Source of the DNA: Corynebacterium sp. p3-SID1145
GTDB lineage: Bacteria; Actinomycetota; Actinomycetes; Mycobacteriales; Mycobacteriaceae
DNA length: 64,000 nucleotides
Reading direction: 5' to 3'
Assembly: GCA_025144245.1 (NCBI GenBank)
Contig: JALXXC010000009.1
Location: 1 to 64,000, forward strand
A model generated the notes under the pieces. The model was not told the origin of the DNA and did not search any database. It saw only the letters and a program-made list of their open reading frames with translations. The position numbers and the translations under genes are program-made. Positions 8,264-17,471 of the stretch are shown piece after piece. Each line of letters begins with the position of its first letter. Positions within the stretch are counted from its first letter, which is position 1.

Positions 8264-9820
8264 CTATGCCTCCGCAATCCACATGTCGTAGAACAACGCC
8301 TGGGACAGGGCCACACCACTCGGGTGGGGCTTCGCCCCGGCCACGTAGTTGTGGTACGCGTCCACCTGGTTCGGGAAACCCCAGATGATGTAGCCGCCGC
8401 GGTCGTAGAACTCGCGTTGGAGTTCCTTTACTTTTTCGCCGCGCTCGCGGTCGTCGACAATTGCGCGGGCGGCTTCTACCCGGGCGGTGAAGTCCGGTTC
8501 GGCCCAGTGTGTCTCGTTGAACGGTGCGTCCTCGGTTGCGCAACGGTTGACCTGCTCGAGGAAGTTACGCGTGTAGTAGAAGGTCTGGGAGAACGGGTAG
8601 GACAGGTAGTTGCCGTCGGCCCAGAAGGTGGTGGAGTCCACCTGGTCGATCTTCACGCGGATGCCGGCTTCGCGCACTTGCTCCGTGAACACCTGCGCGG
8701 CGCGGACAGCGCCGGAGGCGATCTCGGAGGTGGCGAGGGTGACGTCGATGCCGTCGGGGTAGCCGGCGTCGGCAAGCAGACGCTTCGCTTCGGCAATGTC
8801 CTGCTCGCGCTGGGGGAATTCGTGGGGGTACGCGGGGTCGTACAGCGCGAACATGTCGTTGCCTACCTGGCCTTCCCCGGAAAAGACCTGGTCGACCATG
8901 CCCGGGCGGCGCACCGCGAGACGCATGGCCTGGCGGACGCGCTCGTCGTCGAACGGCTCGTGGTCCACGCGCATGGTGAACGGCAGCCACATGCCGGTCT
9001 CGGAGCTGACCACGTGGAGGCGCTCGTCGGCCTCAATGACGCGCACGAGCGCGTGGTTGAGTGCGCCGATGCCGTCGACCTGGGAGGACAGCAACGCGTT
9101 AAGCATGGCATCCTCCTGGTAGAAGTCCACGACCTCGACGCGGTCCAGATTGGACGGGCCGAGGAAGTAGTGCTCGTTGCGCTCCATGACGGTTTCACGG
9201 CCGGCGGCGAAGTCGACGAGCTTGAAGGGGCCGGCGCCGATCGGGTTATCCGGGTCGTAGTCTTCGGGAACGATGCCCATCTGGTACTCCGCCAGGGCGT
9301 CCGTCAAGGTCGCGTCAGGGCGGGACAGGGAGATTGTCAGTGTGCGGTCGTCGACGACACTCATTGACTCGATGTGGGCGATGGAACCGGCGCCGTTCTT
9401 CGGGTCGTCCGGGTCGCCCACCCGCTCGTAGGTGGCGATCACGTCCTCGGGGCGCAGCGGCCTGCCGTCGGAGAACTTCAGTCCTTCGCGCAGGCGGATA
9501 GTCCACTCGGTGGCATCGCCGTTCGGTTCGAGGCTCTCGGCGAGGCGGTTTTCGAGTTCGTAGTCGTAGCCACGGCGGACAAGCGGTTCGTAGAGGTTCA
9601 CAACGCGCGCGGCGTCGCTGGCACTGGCGGGAATGTGCGCGTCGACGGTGTCGGCGGTGGATCCGCCCACAAGGCCGACGCGCAGAGTTCCTCCCTTGCG
9701 CGGCGGGCCCGACGTATCGATGTTCTCGGCCGGCAGCGTCGGTGAGCACGCCGCGAGCGCAGTCGCAGAACCTGCGGCTGCCGCGGCGCCCAACAACTGC
9801 CGGCGGGAAAGTTCAACCAT
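8264..9820 (-). CDS. Peptide/nickel ABC transporter substrate-binding lipoprotein
   Basis: The 518-residue receptor of this uptake operon (SBP_bac_5 family). The N-terminus MVELSRRQLLGAAAAAG carries a twin-arginine-like SRRQLLG, followed by a hydrophobic stretch and lipobox LAAC, so it is probably exported by Tat and lipid-anchored. The body has the family pattern (LRVGLVGGSTADTVDAH; EWTIRLREGLKFSDGRPL). The start at 9820 has AAGGAG seven bases upstream, lying within the end of the regulator gene; longer readings of the frame run into that gene. The substrate (oligopeptide, opine or metal complex) cannot be told from the sequence. Confidence 0.94.
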   Translation of the reverse strand: MVELSRRQLLGAAAAAGSATALAACSPTLPAENIDTSGPPRKGGTLRVGLVGGSTADTVDAHIPASASDAARVVNLYEPLVRRGYDYELENRLAESLEPNGDATEWTIRLREGLKFSDGRPLRPEDVIATYERVGDPDDPKNGAGSIAHIESMSVVDDRTLTISLSRPDATLTDALAEYQMGIVPEDYDPDNPIGAGPFKLVDFAAGRETVMERNEHYFLGPSNLDRVEVVDFYQEDAMLNALLSSQVDGIGALNHALVRVIEADERLHVVSSETGMWLPFTMRVDHEPFDDERVRQAMRLAVRRPGMVDQVFSGEGQVGNDMFALYDPAYPHEFPQREQDIAEAKRLLADAGYPDGIDVTLATSEIASGAVRAAQVFTEQVREAGIRVKIDQVDSTTFWADGNYLSYPFSQTFYYTRNFLEQVNRCATEDAPFNETHWAEPDFTARVEAARAIVDDRERGEKVKELQREFYDRGGYIIWGFPNQVDAYHNYVAGAKPHPSGVALSQALFYDMWIAEA

Positions 9821-9822
9821 AT

Positions 9823-10674
9823 TTACTCCTTCGTTGAAACACTGGACAACGCCGCGGCCGGCGTCATCCAGGTCTTCAGATAGGCCGCTGCTGCTCCGGC
9901 CGCGTCTTCGGGCGACACCGCCCCGGTGAGCATCCGCACGCCGAGCCCGTCGATCATTGCCGTCAATGCGCCGACCATGCCGCCCGCGTCGGTGGCGGTG
10001 AATGAACCGTCCGCCATTCCTTCGAGGACAATGGCGCGCAATTGCTCGTCCCAGCGGCTGAACGCCACAGCGGTGGCTTTCTTCGCGTCGGGGAACGTCG
10101 GCGACGATGCCCAGAACTGAGCCCAGGTCGTCCATTCGCGGTTGGCTTCCTCGGACCCGTCGAGCTGCACCTGGGCGAACCGGACGAGACGCTCCGCCGG
10201 GTCGACTATCGACGAGACGCAGGAGCGCCTCGCCGCAGCCTGCTCAGAGCACAGGTCCAGGGTGGCGAGGAAGATGTCGTTCTTCGACTTGAAGTAGTAG
10301 TGCACCGCCGAGCTGGACATGCCGACCCGGCGCGCGATATCCGCAATCTTGACTGCCTGGTACCCGTTCGAGGTGAACAGTGGCCAGGCAGCTGTGGCGA
10401 TGGTGCGGCGCCGGGCGGCCCACTCGGCTTCCCGGGGGCGGGGCTGGGGGGCGCGGTCGTCGTTGTCCGGGGACAGCGGCCTCAGACTGTCCACGGTGAC
10501 GCCGGTGATTTCTGCCAAGCGGTCGAGTTCGTCGGCGCTGAAGCGTCGCACGCCCGAGAGCGACTTGGAGAGTTTGCTGGCGTCAATTCCCAAATGGGTG
10601 GCGACATCCGCGTGCCGGAGCCCAGCCGCGGTGATCGCGGCGCGGGCAGCTGATTGCGGGTGTCGGAGGACCAT
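9823..10674 (-). CDS. XRE-TetR fusion transcription regulator
   Basis: Two DNA-binding domains in one 283-residue protein. Residues ~8-60 form an XRE-type helix-turn-helix (ADVATHLGIDASKLSKSLSG, then RFSADELDRLAEITGV). A Pro/Arg/Asp linker follows, then a TetR N-terminal domain (ATAAWPLFTSNGYQAVKIADIARRVGMSSSAVHYYF, about residues 85-125) and a helical ligand domain. I chose the ATG at 10674, which has AAGG upstream; ATGs at 10725 and beyond lack a ribosome site. The gene ends two bases before the receptor gene, so it heads the ABC operon and probably controls it and itself. The inducer is unknown. Confidence 0.85.
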   Translation of the reverse strand: MVLRHPQSAARAAITAAGLRHADVATHLGIDASKLSKSLSGVRRFSADELDRLAEITGVTVDSLRPLSPDNDDRAPQPRPREAEWAARRRTIATAAWPLFTSNGYQAVKIADIARRVGMSSSAVHYYFKSKNDIFLATLDLCSEQAAARRSCVSSIVDPAERLVRFAQVQLDGSEEANREWTTWAQFWASSPTFPDAKKATAVAFSRWDEQLRAIVLEGMADGSFTATDAGGMVGALTAMIDGLGVRMLTGAVSPEDAAGAAAAYLKTWMTPAAALSSVSTKE

Positions 10675-10793
10675 ACCGCTGACCTTAAGTGCAGCTGTGA
10701 GCCGGTCGCAACTATTTGACTCCATGTCGGAGGGGTGTCGCAACTGGGGCGGGCGTCGGTAGGCGGTGTGCAGGCTGACCTAGACTGGCGTGC

Positions 10794-12890
10794 ATGGCTT
10801 TCGCTGCTGAACATCCTGTGTTGTCGCATTCCGAGTTCCGCCCTGTCGGGGAGGTGGAGCGAACCGAGAAACTGTTCAAGGTCGAGTCCGAGTTCGAGCC
10901 GTCGGGCGACCAGCCGAAAGCGATCGCCGAGCTGGACCGCCGCTTGCGGGCGGGGGAACCGGACGTGGTGCTCATGGGTGCGACAGGCACCGGTAAGTCG
11001 GCGACGGCGGCGTGGCTGATCGAGCAGCAGCAGCGCCCGACGCTCGTCATGGCGCCGAACAAGACCCTCGCCGCGCAGCTGGCCACCGAGTTGCGCGAGC
11101 TTCTGCCGAATAACGCCGTCGAGTACTTCGTTTCGTACTACGACTATTACCAACCGGAGGCGTATATCGCGCAGACGGACACCTACATCGAGAAGGACTC
11201 GTCGATCAACGACGATGTCGAGCGCCTGCGTCACTCGGCGACGTCGGCGCTGCTGTCGCGCCGCGATGTGGTCGTCGTGTCGTCGGTGTCCTGCATCTAC
11301 GGCCTCGGTACTCCGCAGTCGTACCTCGACCGTTCGCTTTTGCTGCGTGTCGGCGAGGAGATCGAGCGCGACCGCTTTTTGCGCCTGCTTGTCGACGTCC
11401 AGTACGAGCGCAACGACATCGACTTCAAGCGCGGAACGTTCCGTGTGAAGGGCGACACTGTCGACATTATTCCGGCCTATGAGGAGGTCGCGGTGCGTGT
11501 GGAGTTCTTCGGCGACGAAGTCGACTCGCTGTACTACATCCACCCGCTGACGGGCGATGTCCTGCAGCAGCGCGACGAGCTGCGCATCTTCCCGGCCACC
11601 CACTACGTGGCCACCGAGGAGCGCATGGAGAAGGCGATCGAGGCGATCAAGGAAGAGCTCGCCGACCGTCTGGAGGATCTGGAGAACCGCGGCAAGCTGC
11701 TGGAGGCGCAGCGCCTGCGGATGCGCACCGAGTACGACCTGGAGATGATTCAGCAGGTGGGGTTCTGCTCCGGCATCGAGAATTACTCGCGCCACATCGA
11801 TGGCCGCGAGGCGGGGTCTGCTCCGGCGACGCTGATCGACTATTTCCCGGAGGACTTCCTCACCATCATCGACGAGTCCCACGTGACGGTGCCCCAGATC
11901 GGCGGCATGTACGAGGGCGACATGTCCCGCAAGCGCAACCTGGTCGAGTTCGGTTTCCGCCTCCCGTCTGCGGTGGACAACCGCCCGCTGACATTCGACG
12001 AGTTCGAGGACCGCGTCGGCCAGACTGTCTACATGTCGGCTACACCGGGCGACTACGAGCTCGAGGCCGCCGGCGGCGAATTCGTCGAGCAGGTCATCCG
12101 CCCGACCGGCCTGGTGGACCCGAAGGTGTCGGTCCGCCCGACGAAGGGCCAGATCGACGACCTCATCCACGAGATCCGCGAGCGCACCGAGAAGGACGAA
12201 CGTGTCCTGGTGACCACCTTGACCAAGCGCATGGCGGAGGACCTCACCGACTATTTCCTCGACAACGGAATCAAGGTGAGGTACTTGCACTCGGACATCG
12301 ACACGCTGCAGCGCGTGGAGCTGCTGCGCCAGCTGCGTCTCGGCGAGTTCGACGTGCTCGTGGGCATCAACCTGCTCCGTGAGGGCTTGGACCTGCCGGA
12401 GGTCTCGCTCGTGGCCATCCTCGACGCGGACAAGGAGGGCTTCCTGCGGTCGACGAAGTCGCTCATCCAGACCATCGGCCGCGCGGCCCGCAACGTCTCC
12501 GGCGAGGTCATCATGTACGGCGACAACATCACCGAATCCATGCAGGAAGCGATCGACGAGACGGAGCGCCGCCGCGCGAAGCAGATCGCCTACAACGAAG
12601 AGCACGGCATCGACCCGCAGCCGCTGCGCAAGAAGATCGCCGACATTCTCGACGAAGTCTACGAGCACAACGACGACGAGGAAGCTTCCACGTCCAGCGA
12701 GACAGCCATGCTCGAGGGCCGCGACACATCGTCCATGGCGGCGGACGAGATTCAAAAGCTTATCGACGACCTCACCACCCAGATGACCAGCGCCGCCCGC
12801 GAGTTGAAGTTCGAACTGGCCGGGCGCTTGCGCGACGAGATCGCCGACTTGCGCAAGGAGCTCCGCGGTGTGAAAGAAGCGGGTATATAG
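10794..12890 (+). CDS. uvrB: Excinuclease ABC subunit B
   Basis: UvrB is the damage-verifying helicase-like subunit of nucleotide excision repair. The 698-residue protein has Walker [11 protein letters not shown], the β-hairpin segment [21 protein letters not shown], the helicase motifs DESHVTVPQ and QTIGRAARN, and a C-terminal UVR domain (about residues 650-690) that binds UvrC or UvrA. Only a few bases separate a TAGACT-like -10 element (10781-10786) from the ATG, so the message may be nearly leaderless. It is divergent from the XRE-TetR gene. uvrA lies 4.6 kb downstream on the same strand. A GCTTATCGACG word encodes Leu-Ile-Asp in the UVR domain. Confidence 0.98.
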   Translation: MAFAAEHPVLSHSEFRPVGEVERTEKLFKVESEFEPSGDQPKAIAELDRRLRAGEPDVVLMGATGTGKSATAAWLIEQQQRPTLVMAPNKTLAAQLATELRELLPNNAVEYFVSYYDYYQPEAYIAQTDTYIEKDSSINDDVERLRHSATSALLSRRDVVVVSSVSCIYGLGTPQSYLDRSLLLRVGEEIERDRFLRLLVDVQYERNDIDFKRGTFRVKGDTVDIIPAYEEVAVRVEFFGDEVDSLYYIHPLTGDVLQQRDELRIFPATHYVATEERMEKAIEAIKEELADRLEDLENRGKLLEAQRLRMRTEYDLEMIQQVGFCSGIENYSRHIDGREAGSAPATLIDYFPEDFLTIIDESHVTVPQIGGMYEGDMSRKRNLVEFGFRLPSAVDNRPLTFDEFEDRVGQTVYMSATPGDYELEAAGGEFVEQVIRPTGLVDPKVSVRPTKGQIDDLIHEIRERTEKDERVLVTTLTKRMAEDLTDYFLDNGIKVRYLHSDIDTLQRVELLRQLRLGEFDVLVGINLLREGLDLPEVSLVAILDADKEGFLRSTKSLIQTIGRAARNVSGEVIMYGDNITESMQEAIDETERRRAKQIAYNEEHGIDPQPLRKKIADILDEVYEHNDDEEASTSSETAMLEGRDTSSMAADEIQKLIDDLTTQMTSAARELKFELAGRLRDEIADLRKELRGVKEAGI
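12758..12768 (+). repeat. GCTTATCGACG word, copy in uvrB
   Basis: Exact 11-mer copy, read as Leu-Ile-Asp (ctt atc gac) in the UVR domain. Confidence 0.9.
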
Positions 12891-12950
12891 TGGCCAGAAG
12901 TGGCTCAAGGGGGTGAAGCCTTGGGCAACGGTCAACACGGAAGGTGCACC

Positions 12951-13394
12951 ATGAGTAAGAACTACAACACCGTTGTTGTCGGCACGGACGGTTCTCCGTC
13001 CTCTCTACTGGCCGTCGAGCGCGCGGCTGAGTTGGCCAGCGCATTCGGCGCCAAGCTCGTCATCGGTTGTGCCTACTACGAGTCTGAGGACGAGGCATCG
13101 TCGGCTCTGCGCCAGGACTCCAACACCATTCTCGGTGACGACACCGCCCGTGAGAATCTGTCCGCCGCCGTCGAGCGCGCGAAGGAGACCGGCCTGGATC
13201 AAGTCGAGACAGCCGTCCGCCCGGGAACGCCTGTGGAAGCTCTCATGAGCATCGTCACCGATTACAACGCGGAGCTGCTCGTCGTGGGCAACCGGGGCAT
13301 CAACTCTTTGACCGGCCGTCTACTCGGCTCGGTCCCGGCGGATGTCGCCCGCCAGTCCGATTGCGACGTGATGATCGTCCACACCGTTTCCTAG
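12951..13394 (+). CDS. Universal stress protein (UspA family)
   Basis: A 147-residue single-domain UspA protein with a Rossmann-like fold. It starts NTVVVGTDGSPSSLLAVERA and ends with the ATP-binding signature GNRGINSLTGRLLGSVPADV and CDVMIVH, so it is likely of the nucleotide-binding type. I chose the ATG at 12951, which is preceded by GGAAGG; an upstream frame extension has no ribosome site. It follows uvrB by 60 bases. Its stop overlaps the stop of the convergent helicase gene by four bases (the palindrome CTAG), leaving no room for a conventional terminator. Confidence 0.93.
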   Translation: MSKNYNTVVVGTDGSPSSLLAVERAAELASAFGAKLVIGCAYYESEDEASSALRQDSNTILGDDTARENLSAAVERAKETGLDQVETAVRPGTPVEALMSIVTDYNAELLVVGNRGINSLTGRLLGSVPADVARQSDCDVMIVHTVS

Positions 13395-15583
13395 GGCTGG
13401 ATGAGCGTGAGCGTCTGCGTCGCGCGCGTGGCGGCGACGTAGAGGTCCTGCCACCCCTGCGGCGACGCATTCACGATGGCGTCGGGGTCGACGACGACCA
13501 CGTGGTCGAATTCGAGGCCCTTGACCTCCGCGACATTATCGACGGTGACGACGGTCGAGAGACCCCCGCGGGCTTCCAGCTCCGCACGCACTTGCCCGGG
13601 GTCGGCTCCGCCGTCGAGGTGGCGTACGGGTTCGCCGGTCGACCGCACGGTCACGGCAGGGGAGGCCTCGGGATCGATTTCGGCGAGGATTCCGTCGGCG
13701 ACCTCCATGACTTCAGCGGGGGTGCGGTAGTTCACGGTCAGCTCGTGGAAGCGGAACCGGTTACCGACGAACGGCTCGAGGGCATCTGCCCACGCATCCA
13801 CACCCGCGGGCGACGATGTCTGCGCCGGGTCGCCGACGAGCGTCATCCACCGCGACGGGCAGCGCCGGAACACCATGCGCCACTCCATGGGTGTGAGCTC
13901 CTGGGCCTCGTCGACGATAACGTGGCCGTAGGCCCAGGTCATATCTCCGCGGGCGCGTTCGGCAGTGGAGCGGATGTCGGTCTCACGCTGGCGGCTGGCC
14001 AGCGTCTCGGCATCGATGATGTCGTGGGCGGAGAGGACCTCGGCTTCGAATTCGTCGTCGGTGTCGGTGTTGGCAGACGAGGCGAGGATGTCCAGGGCGT
14101 CTTCCGCGTCGGCGACGAGCTCGCGCCACCGCTTGTCGGCCTTCTCGGCTTCGCCGGTGGGGGTGGGAATGCCGGTGAGGGTGTAGAGCTCGTCGATAAG
14201 CGCCGCGTCCGCGGGTGTGAAGGCCCACCCGTCGGGGCGGTACAGCGCGTCGCGTGTGAGGTCGTCGTAGTCGTGCGCGGCGGCCGCGATCGCGTCACGG
14301 TCGCTGAGCAACTCCGCGAGAACGGTGGGCGCGTCCAGCTCTGGGAAGTGCGTGTCGACGATCTCCGCCACCTGACCGTCCTCGGACAGATCGTCGTGCA
14401 ATTGGTCGATGTCGGCGGTGGAGAGCAAGTTCTTGCCGCCCAGCGGGTCCGCGCCGATCCTCTCGGCGAGAGCCTCCGCGATGAGCTGGGTGAGGTGCTC
14501 CGCGAAGAATTCACGGGCCTCGTTGTGCGGCTTGCGCGAGCGGCGCGCACGGGTGCGCGCCGCGGCGACCATCGCGGGGGTAACCGCGAGCTCGATTCCG
14601 TCGATGCTCAGGGTGATGTCGCCGTCGGGGACGGTCTGCAGGTTCCGCACCGCGCGCTTGAGAATGAGCGCCATGTCCTCCGCGCCCTTGACCTCGCGGG
14701 CGACGAGGGTATCCGTGCTGCGGGGAGTGATGCCGGGGACGAGCTCGCCGACAGTGCTCAGCACCACGCCCGTCTCGCCCAGTTCCGGCAGGACGCGGGA
14801 GATGTAGTCGAGGAAGGTCCGGTTCGGGCCGATCACGAGAACGCCGGTGCGGGCGAGCTGGTCGCGCCACGTGTACAGCAGGTAAGCGACGCGATGGAGC
14901 GCCACTGCTGTCTTGCCGGTGCCGGGGCCGCCGCCCACAACGAGGACGCCGCGGGTGGGGTCGCGGATGATTTCGTCCTGCTCGCGCTGGATCGTCTCCA
15001 CGATCGACTGCATGTGGCCGGTGCGCGGAGAGTTCATCGCGCGCAGCAGAGCCGCCTCGCTGCTGACGTCGGTCTGGGGCGTGCGGCCGCCGTCGTCGCC
15101 GGAGAGGGTCTCGTCGTCGACGGCTGCGACGGTGCGGCCCTTCATGCGGATATTACGGCGCTTCTCGACGCCCTCCGGGTGCGCCGTCGTCGCTAAGTAG
15201 TAGGGGCGGGCCATCGGCGCGCGCCAGTCGAGCAGGAGAGTGCGGTAATTGTCGGCGCGGTCGTCGATGCCCATGCGGCCGATGTAGCGCCGGTCGAGGT
15301 CGTCCCGGCCGGAAACGGGATTCTCAGGTTCGGGATCGGAGATGTCGATGCGGCCGAAGACGAGACCGGTCTCTGCGACATTCAGATCGTCGAGCTTTGC
15401 GTTGAGAGCGTGGTATTCGGTCTCGCGGCGGACGAGAGCGTCGGCGTCGGGGTTGTCGGGGTCGACAGCCCGCTGGACCTCCTCGAGGCGCTGGCTGGCC
15501 GCTGCCACCTCCGCGTCCAAGTGCTCGAACAGCGTGTCCACGTAGCGCTGCTCTTCTGCGCGGGTATCCGGCATTTCCGACAA
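13391..15583 (-). CDS. HelD/HelR-like UvrD-family ATPase (RNA polymerase recycling)
   Basis: A superfamily I helicase-like ATPase of 730 residues in the HelD/HelR class, which in actinobacteria frees stalled RNA polymerase. The N-terminus is a coiled coil (residues ~5-70), typical of the part that enters the polymerase channel, followed by the family segment RIDISDPEPENPVSGRDDLDRRYIGRMGID. Walker A is GGPGTGKTAVALHR (Lys224), Walker B region VIVDEAQELTP, and the C-terminal helicase domain ends VAATRATQTLTLIQP. AAGGAG lies six bases before a TTG at 15583, which I take as the start; the ATG three codons in is too far from it. Whether it confers rifamycin tolerance is not visible. Confidence 0.85.
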   Translation of the reverse strand: MSEMPDTRAEEQRYVDTLFEHLDAEVAAASQRLEEVQRAVDPDNPDADALVRRETEYHALNAKLDDLNVAETGLVFGRIDISDPEPENPVSGRDDLDRRYIGRMGIDDRADNYRTLLLDWRAPMARPYYLATTAHPEGVEKRRNIRMKGRTVAAVDDETLSGDDGGRTPQTDVSSEAALLRAMNSPRTGHMQSIVETIQREQDEIIRDPTRGVLVVGGGPGTGKTAVALHRVAYLLYTWRDQLARTGVLVIGPNRTFLDYISRVLPELGETGVVLSTVGELVPGITPRSTDTLVAREVKGAEDMALILKRAVRNLQTVPDGDITLSIDGIELAVTPAMVAAARTRARRSRKPHNEAREFFAEHLTQLIAEALAERIGADPLGGKNLLSTADIDQLHDDLSEDGQVAEIVDTHFPELDAPTVLAELLSDRDAIAAAAHDYDDLTRDALYRPDGWAFTPADAALIDELYTLTGIPTPTGEAEKADKRWRELVADAEDALDILASSANTDTDDEFEAEVLSAHDIIDAETLASRQRETDIRSTAERARGDMTWAYGHVIVDEAQELTPMEWRMVFRRCPSRWMTLVGDPAQTSSPAGVDAWADALEPFVGNRFRFHELTVNYRTPAEVMEVADGILAEIDPEASPAVTVRSTGEPVRHLDGGADPGQVRAELEARGGLSTVVTVDNVAEVKGLEFDHVVVVDPDAIVNASPQGWQDLYVAATRATQTLTLIQP
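14191..14201 (-). repeat. GCTTATCGACG word, copy in the HelD-like gene
   Basis: Exact 11-mer on the minus strand, read as Leu-Ile-Asp. Confidence 0.9.
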
Positions 15584-15632
15584 GCTAGGACTCCTTTCAC
15601 CGCCGCGGGTTGCATTCTACGAATAAACGAAC

Positions 15633-15668
15633 GGCCCCGGGACAGGGGATATTCCCTGCCGCGGGGCC
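15633..15668 (-). terminator. Probable terminator after the DoxX gene
   Basis: Inverted repeat: GGCCCCG at 15633-15639 pairs with CGGGGCC at 15662-15668, with a further CAGGG/CCCTG inner stem. On the minus strand it is followed by the T-rich GTTCGTTTATTC, which fits an intrinsic terminator 30 bases past the DoxX stop. Confidence 0.65.
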
Positions 15669-15698
15669 CGGACGTCGATGTGTGAGAGCGCGGGGAAG

Positions 15699-16718
15699 TT
15701 AGTTGAACTTCTTCTCTGCCTTCTTCACCAGCTTGTTGGCCTTCTTCTCGGCCTTCTTAGCCTTCTTCTTCCACTTGCGCTTCTGACGCCAGGACGGGGA
15801 GGCATCGAGGTTCTCGAAGCTCTCCTGCAGGCGGTCGATAGCGTCCTGGGCCTTGCCCTGCGCCTTGTCGGCTGCCTTGTTGACCTTGCGCTTACCCTTG
15901 AACTTCTCCCACTCGGAAGGGCCGAGATCGTCCAGGTTGGACTGCAGGTCGCCGACGAGGGAGTTGACCTTGCGCTTAGCCTTGTACTGCTCGACCTTGC
16001 CCGGCTTCAGGTCCTTGTAGGTGTCCTCCGCCCAGTCGCTGGCGTCGTCGGCGAAAGTGGACGCAGTGTCCGCGGCCTTGTCGGCGAACTTGGTCGCGGT
16101 CTTCTTCCAGTCGTCCTTGTTGTCGTCGACGTAGTCGGTGACCTGGTCGGCCACTTGCTGGGCGCGCTCCGACACGGTCTCCGCGGTGTCCTGGAACCAG
16201 TCGCTGGCCTTCTTCTTGGCCTTGTCGGTCTCGGACTGAGTCGGGAGAGCCTGCTGGATGTTCTTGTTCGCGCGCTTCGCGGCGTCCTGCGCACGCCATG
16301 CCAGGCCCGGCTTGCCTTCGGTGTCGGCGCTAGCCAGAAGGACACCGCCGAGGAGGGCGACGTTAGTCATCGCGCCGTTGCGGCGGCGAGTCTTTTCGTC
16401 CTCGTTCTTGGCCTCCCAGAAGGCATTGCGGCCGAGCAGGGTGCCCACGGTGGAGGCGGCGAGCAGGCCAGCGGACAGGCGCGGAGCCTTGCCCAGGGCG
16501 AAGGTGCTGCCGGCACCGATCTTCAGGCCGCCGTTGATCTTTGCCACAGTCTCCGGGTCCGACGGGATGTACTGCGCATACTGGCTGGGCAGCACGGACT
16601 TAATGGTGTTGACGACGCGCTCGGCGTCGCCAGCGTACTCGGACGAGTTCGTCACCGTTTTGACGCCGTCTGCGATGTACACAGAGGCGAGCATCGGACG
16701 AGCAAGTTTGCGGATCAT
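15699..16718 (-). CDS. DoxX-family membrane protein with long charged helical tail
   Basis: The N-terminal ~130 residues match the DoxX family of small integral membrane proteins (LARPMLASVYIADGVKTV at the start, then glycine/alanine-rich helices ending TNVALLGGVLLASADTEGKPGL). The remaining ~200 residues are unusual: almost entirely Lys, Asp, Glu, Ala and Thr, with repeated KAADKA/FADKAADTA-like patterns, ending in Lys-rich KKAKKAEKKANKLVKKAEKK, and predicted to be helical or coiled coil. The family's redox or thiol-stress role may not transfer to this tailed form. The start ATG at 16718 follows AAGGA; a GTG two codons upstream is an alternative. Confidence 0.85.
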   Translation of the reverse strand: MIRKLARPMLASVYIADGVKTVTNSSEYAGDAERVVNTIKSVLPSQYAQYIPSDPETVAKINGGLKIGAGSTFALGKAPRLSAGLLAASTVGTLLGRNAFWEAKNEDEKTRRRNGAMTNVALLGGVLLASADTEGKPGLAWRAQDAAKRANKNIQQALPTQSETDKAKKKASDWFQDTAETVSERAQQVADQVTDYVDDNKDDWKKTATKFADKAADTASTFADDASDWAEDTYKDLKPGKVEQYKAKRKVNSLVGDLQSNLDDLGPSEWEKFKGKRKVNKAADKAQGKAQDAIDRLQESFENLDASPSWRQKRKWKKKAKKAEKKANKLVKKAEKKFN

Positions 16719-16808
16719 ACTCACTTTTTCCTTACTTCAATCAGCGGATGTTCCATACCCACTGTAGACATGTGTGGGCCTTCGGCGGGCGGACCGAGGA
16801 GGAAATTT

Positions 16809-17408
16809 TCACCAGCGGCGATCCCACCACGCGTCCAAGTTCGGGCGCTCGGCCCCCAGGGTCGTGGGCTTGCCGTGGCCGGGGCGGACGATGGAGGAGT
16901 CGGGGTAGACATCGAAAAGCCTCTGTTTCACGTCGTTGAACAGCCGCACGAAGTCGCCCTCGCTGTGGGTCTTGCCCACGCCGCCGGGAAAGAGGGAGTC
17001 CCCGACGAACAGGTTGACCTCGCCGTCGATCTCCGCGGCGATGGCGGCACCGCCAGGGGTGTGGCCGCGCAGAATGTGGACGGGGAACTCATGGCCGGCG
17101 AAAGAAAGGGCGTCGCCCTCGTTCAGTTCCACATCGGGAGCGGCGGGCAGCGCCGGAGCATCAAGGTACGACGCCCAGTGCTTCGCTCCAGTCTGAGCGA
17201 GCACGTCCTCGAGCGCGCCGACATGGTCCCAGTGGCGGTGGGTCGTCAGCACGTCGGTGATTCGCACACCCGCGGTTTCGGCCATGGAGAGGAGGGTGGC
17301 GGGCTCGGCGGCGGCGTCGACAAGCAAGCCCTGGCCGCCGGCGCAGATGAGGTAGCAGTTGTTGTCCATGCTGGACACGGAAACGTGGTGGAGTGAGAGG
17401 GAATTCAT
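16809..17408 (-). CDS. MBL-fold hydrolase (glyoxalase II-like)
   Basis: A 199-residue metallo-β-lactamase-fold hydrolase. The metal-binding motif is THRHWDHVG (HxHxDH), with further ligands in [16 protein letters not shown] and RPGHGKPT, as in the glyoxalase II/GloB branch acting on thioesters. Actinobacterial members near uvrA are usually of unknown substrate. I start at the ATG at 17408, the only one in frame before the MBL homology; the frame stays open antisense to uvrA upstream. It is divergent from uvrA, with a 60-base shared promoter gap. Confidence 0.9.
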   Translation of the reverse strand: MNSLSLHHVSVSSMDNNCYLICAGGQGLLVDAAAEPATLLSMAETAGVRITDVLTTHRHWDHVGALEDVLAQTGAKHWASYLDAPALPAAPDVELNEGDALSFAGHEFPVHILRGHTPGGAAIAAEIDGEVNLFVGDSLFPGGVGKTHSEGDFVRLFNDVKQRLFDVYPDSSIVRPGHGKPTTLGAERPNLDAWWDRRW

Positions 17409-17471
17409 AGCGCCCCAGAGTAGTTGTGTATGTGTTGGTAGGTTTGTTCGAAGGAATTGCCGTGGGAAGGG

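Noticed and set aside
10482..12938. An 818-codon open frame on the minus strand opposite uvrB
   Set aside because: It is the mirror of uvrB codon usage; it has no motifs and no ribosome site.
17440..17456. A LexA/SOS box before uvrA (GTTCGAA)
   Set aside because: Only one half-site is present; the second half is absent at the right distance.
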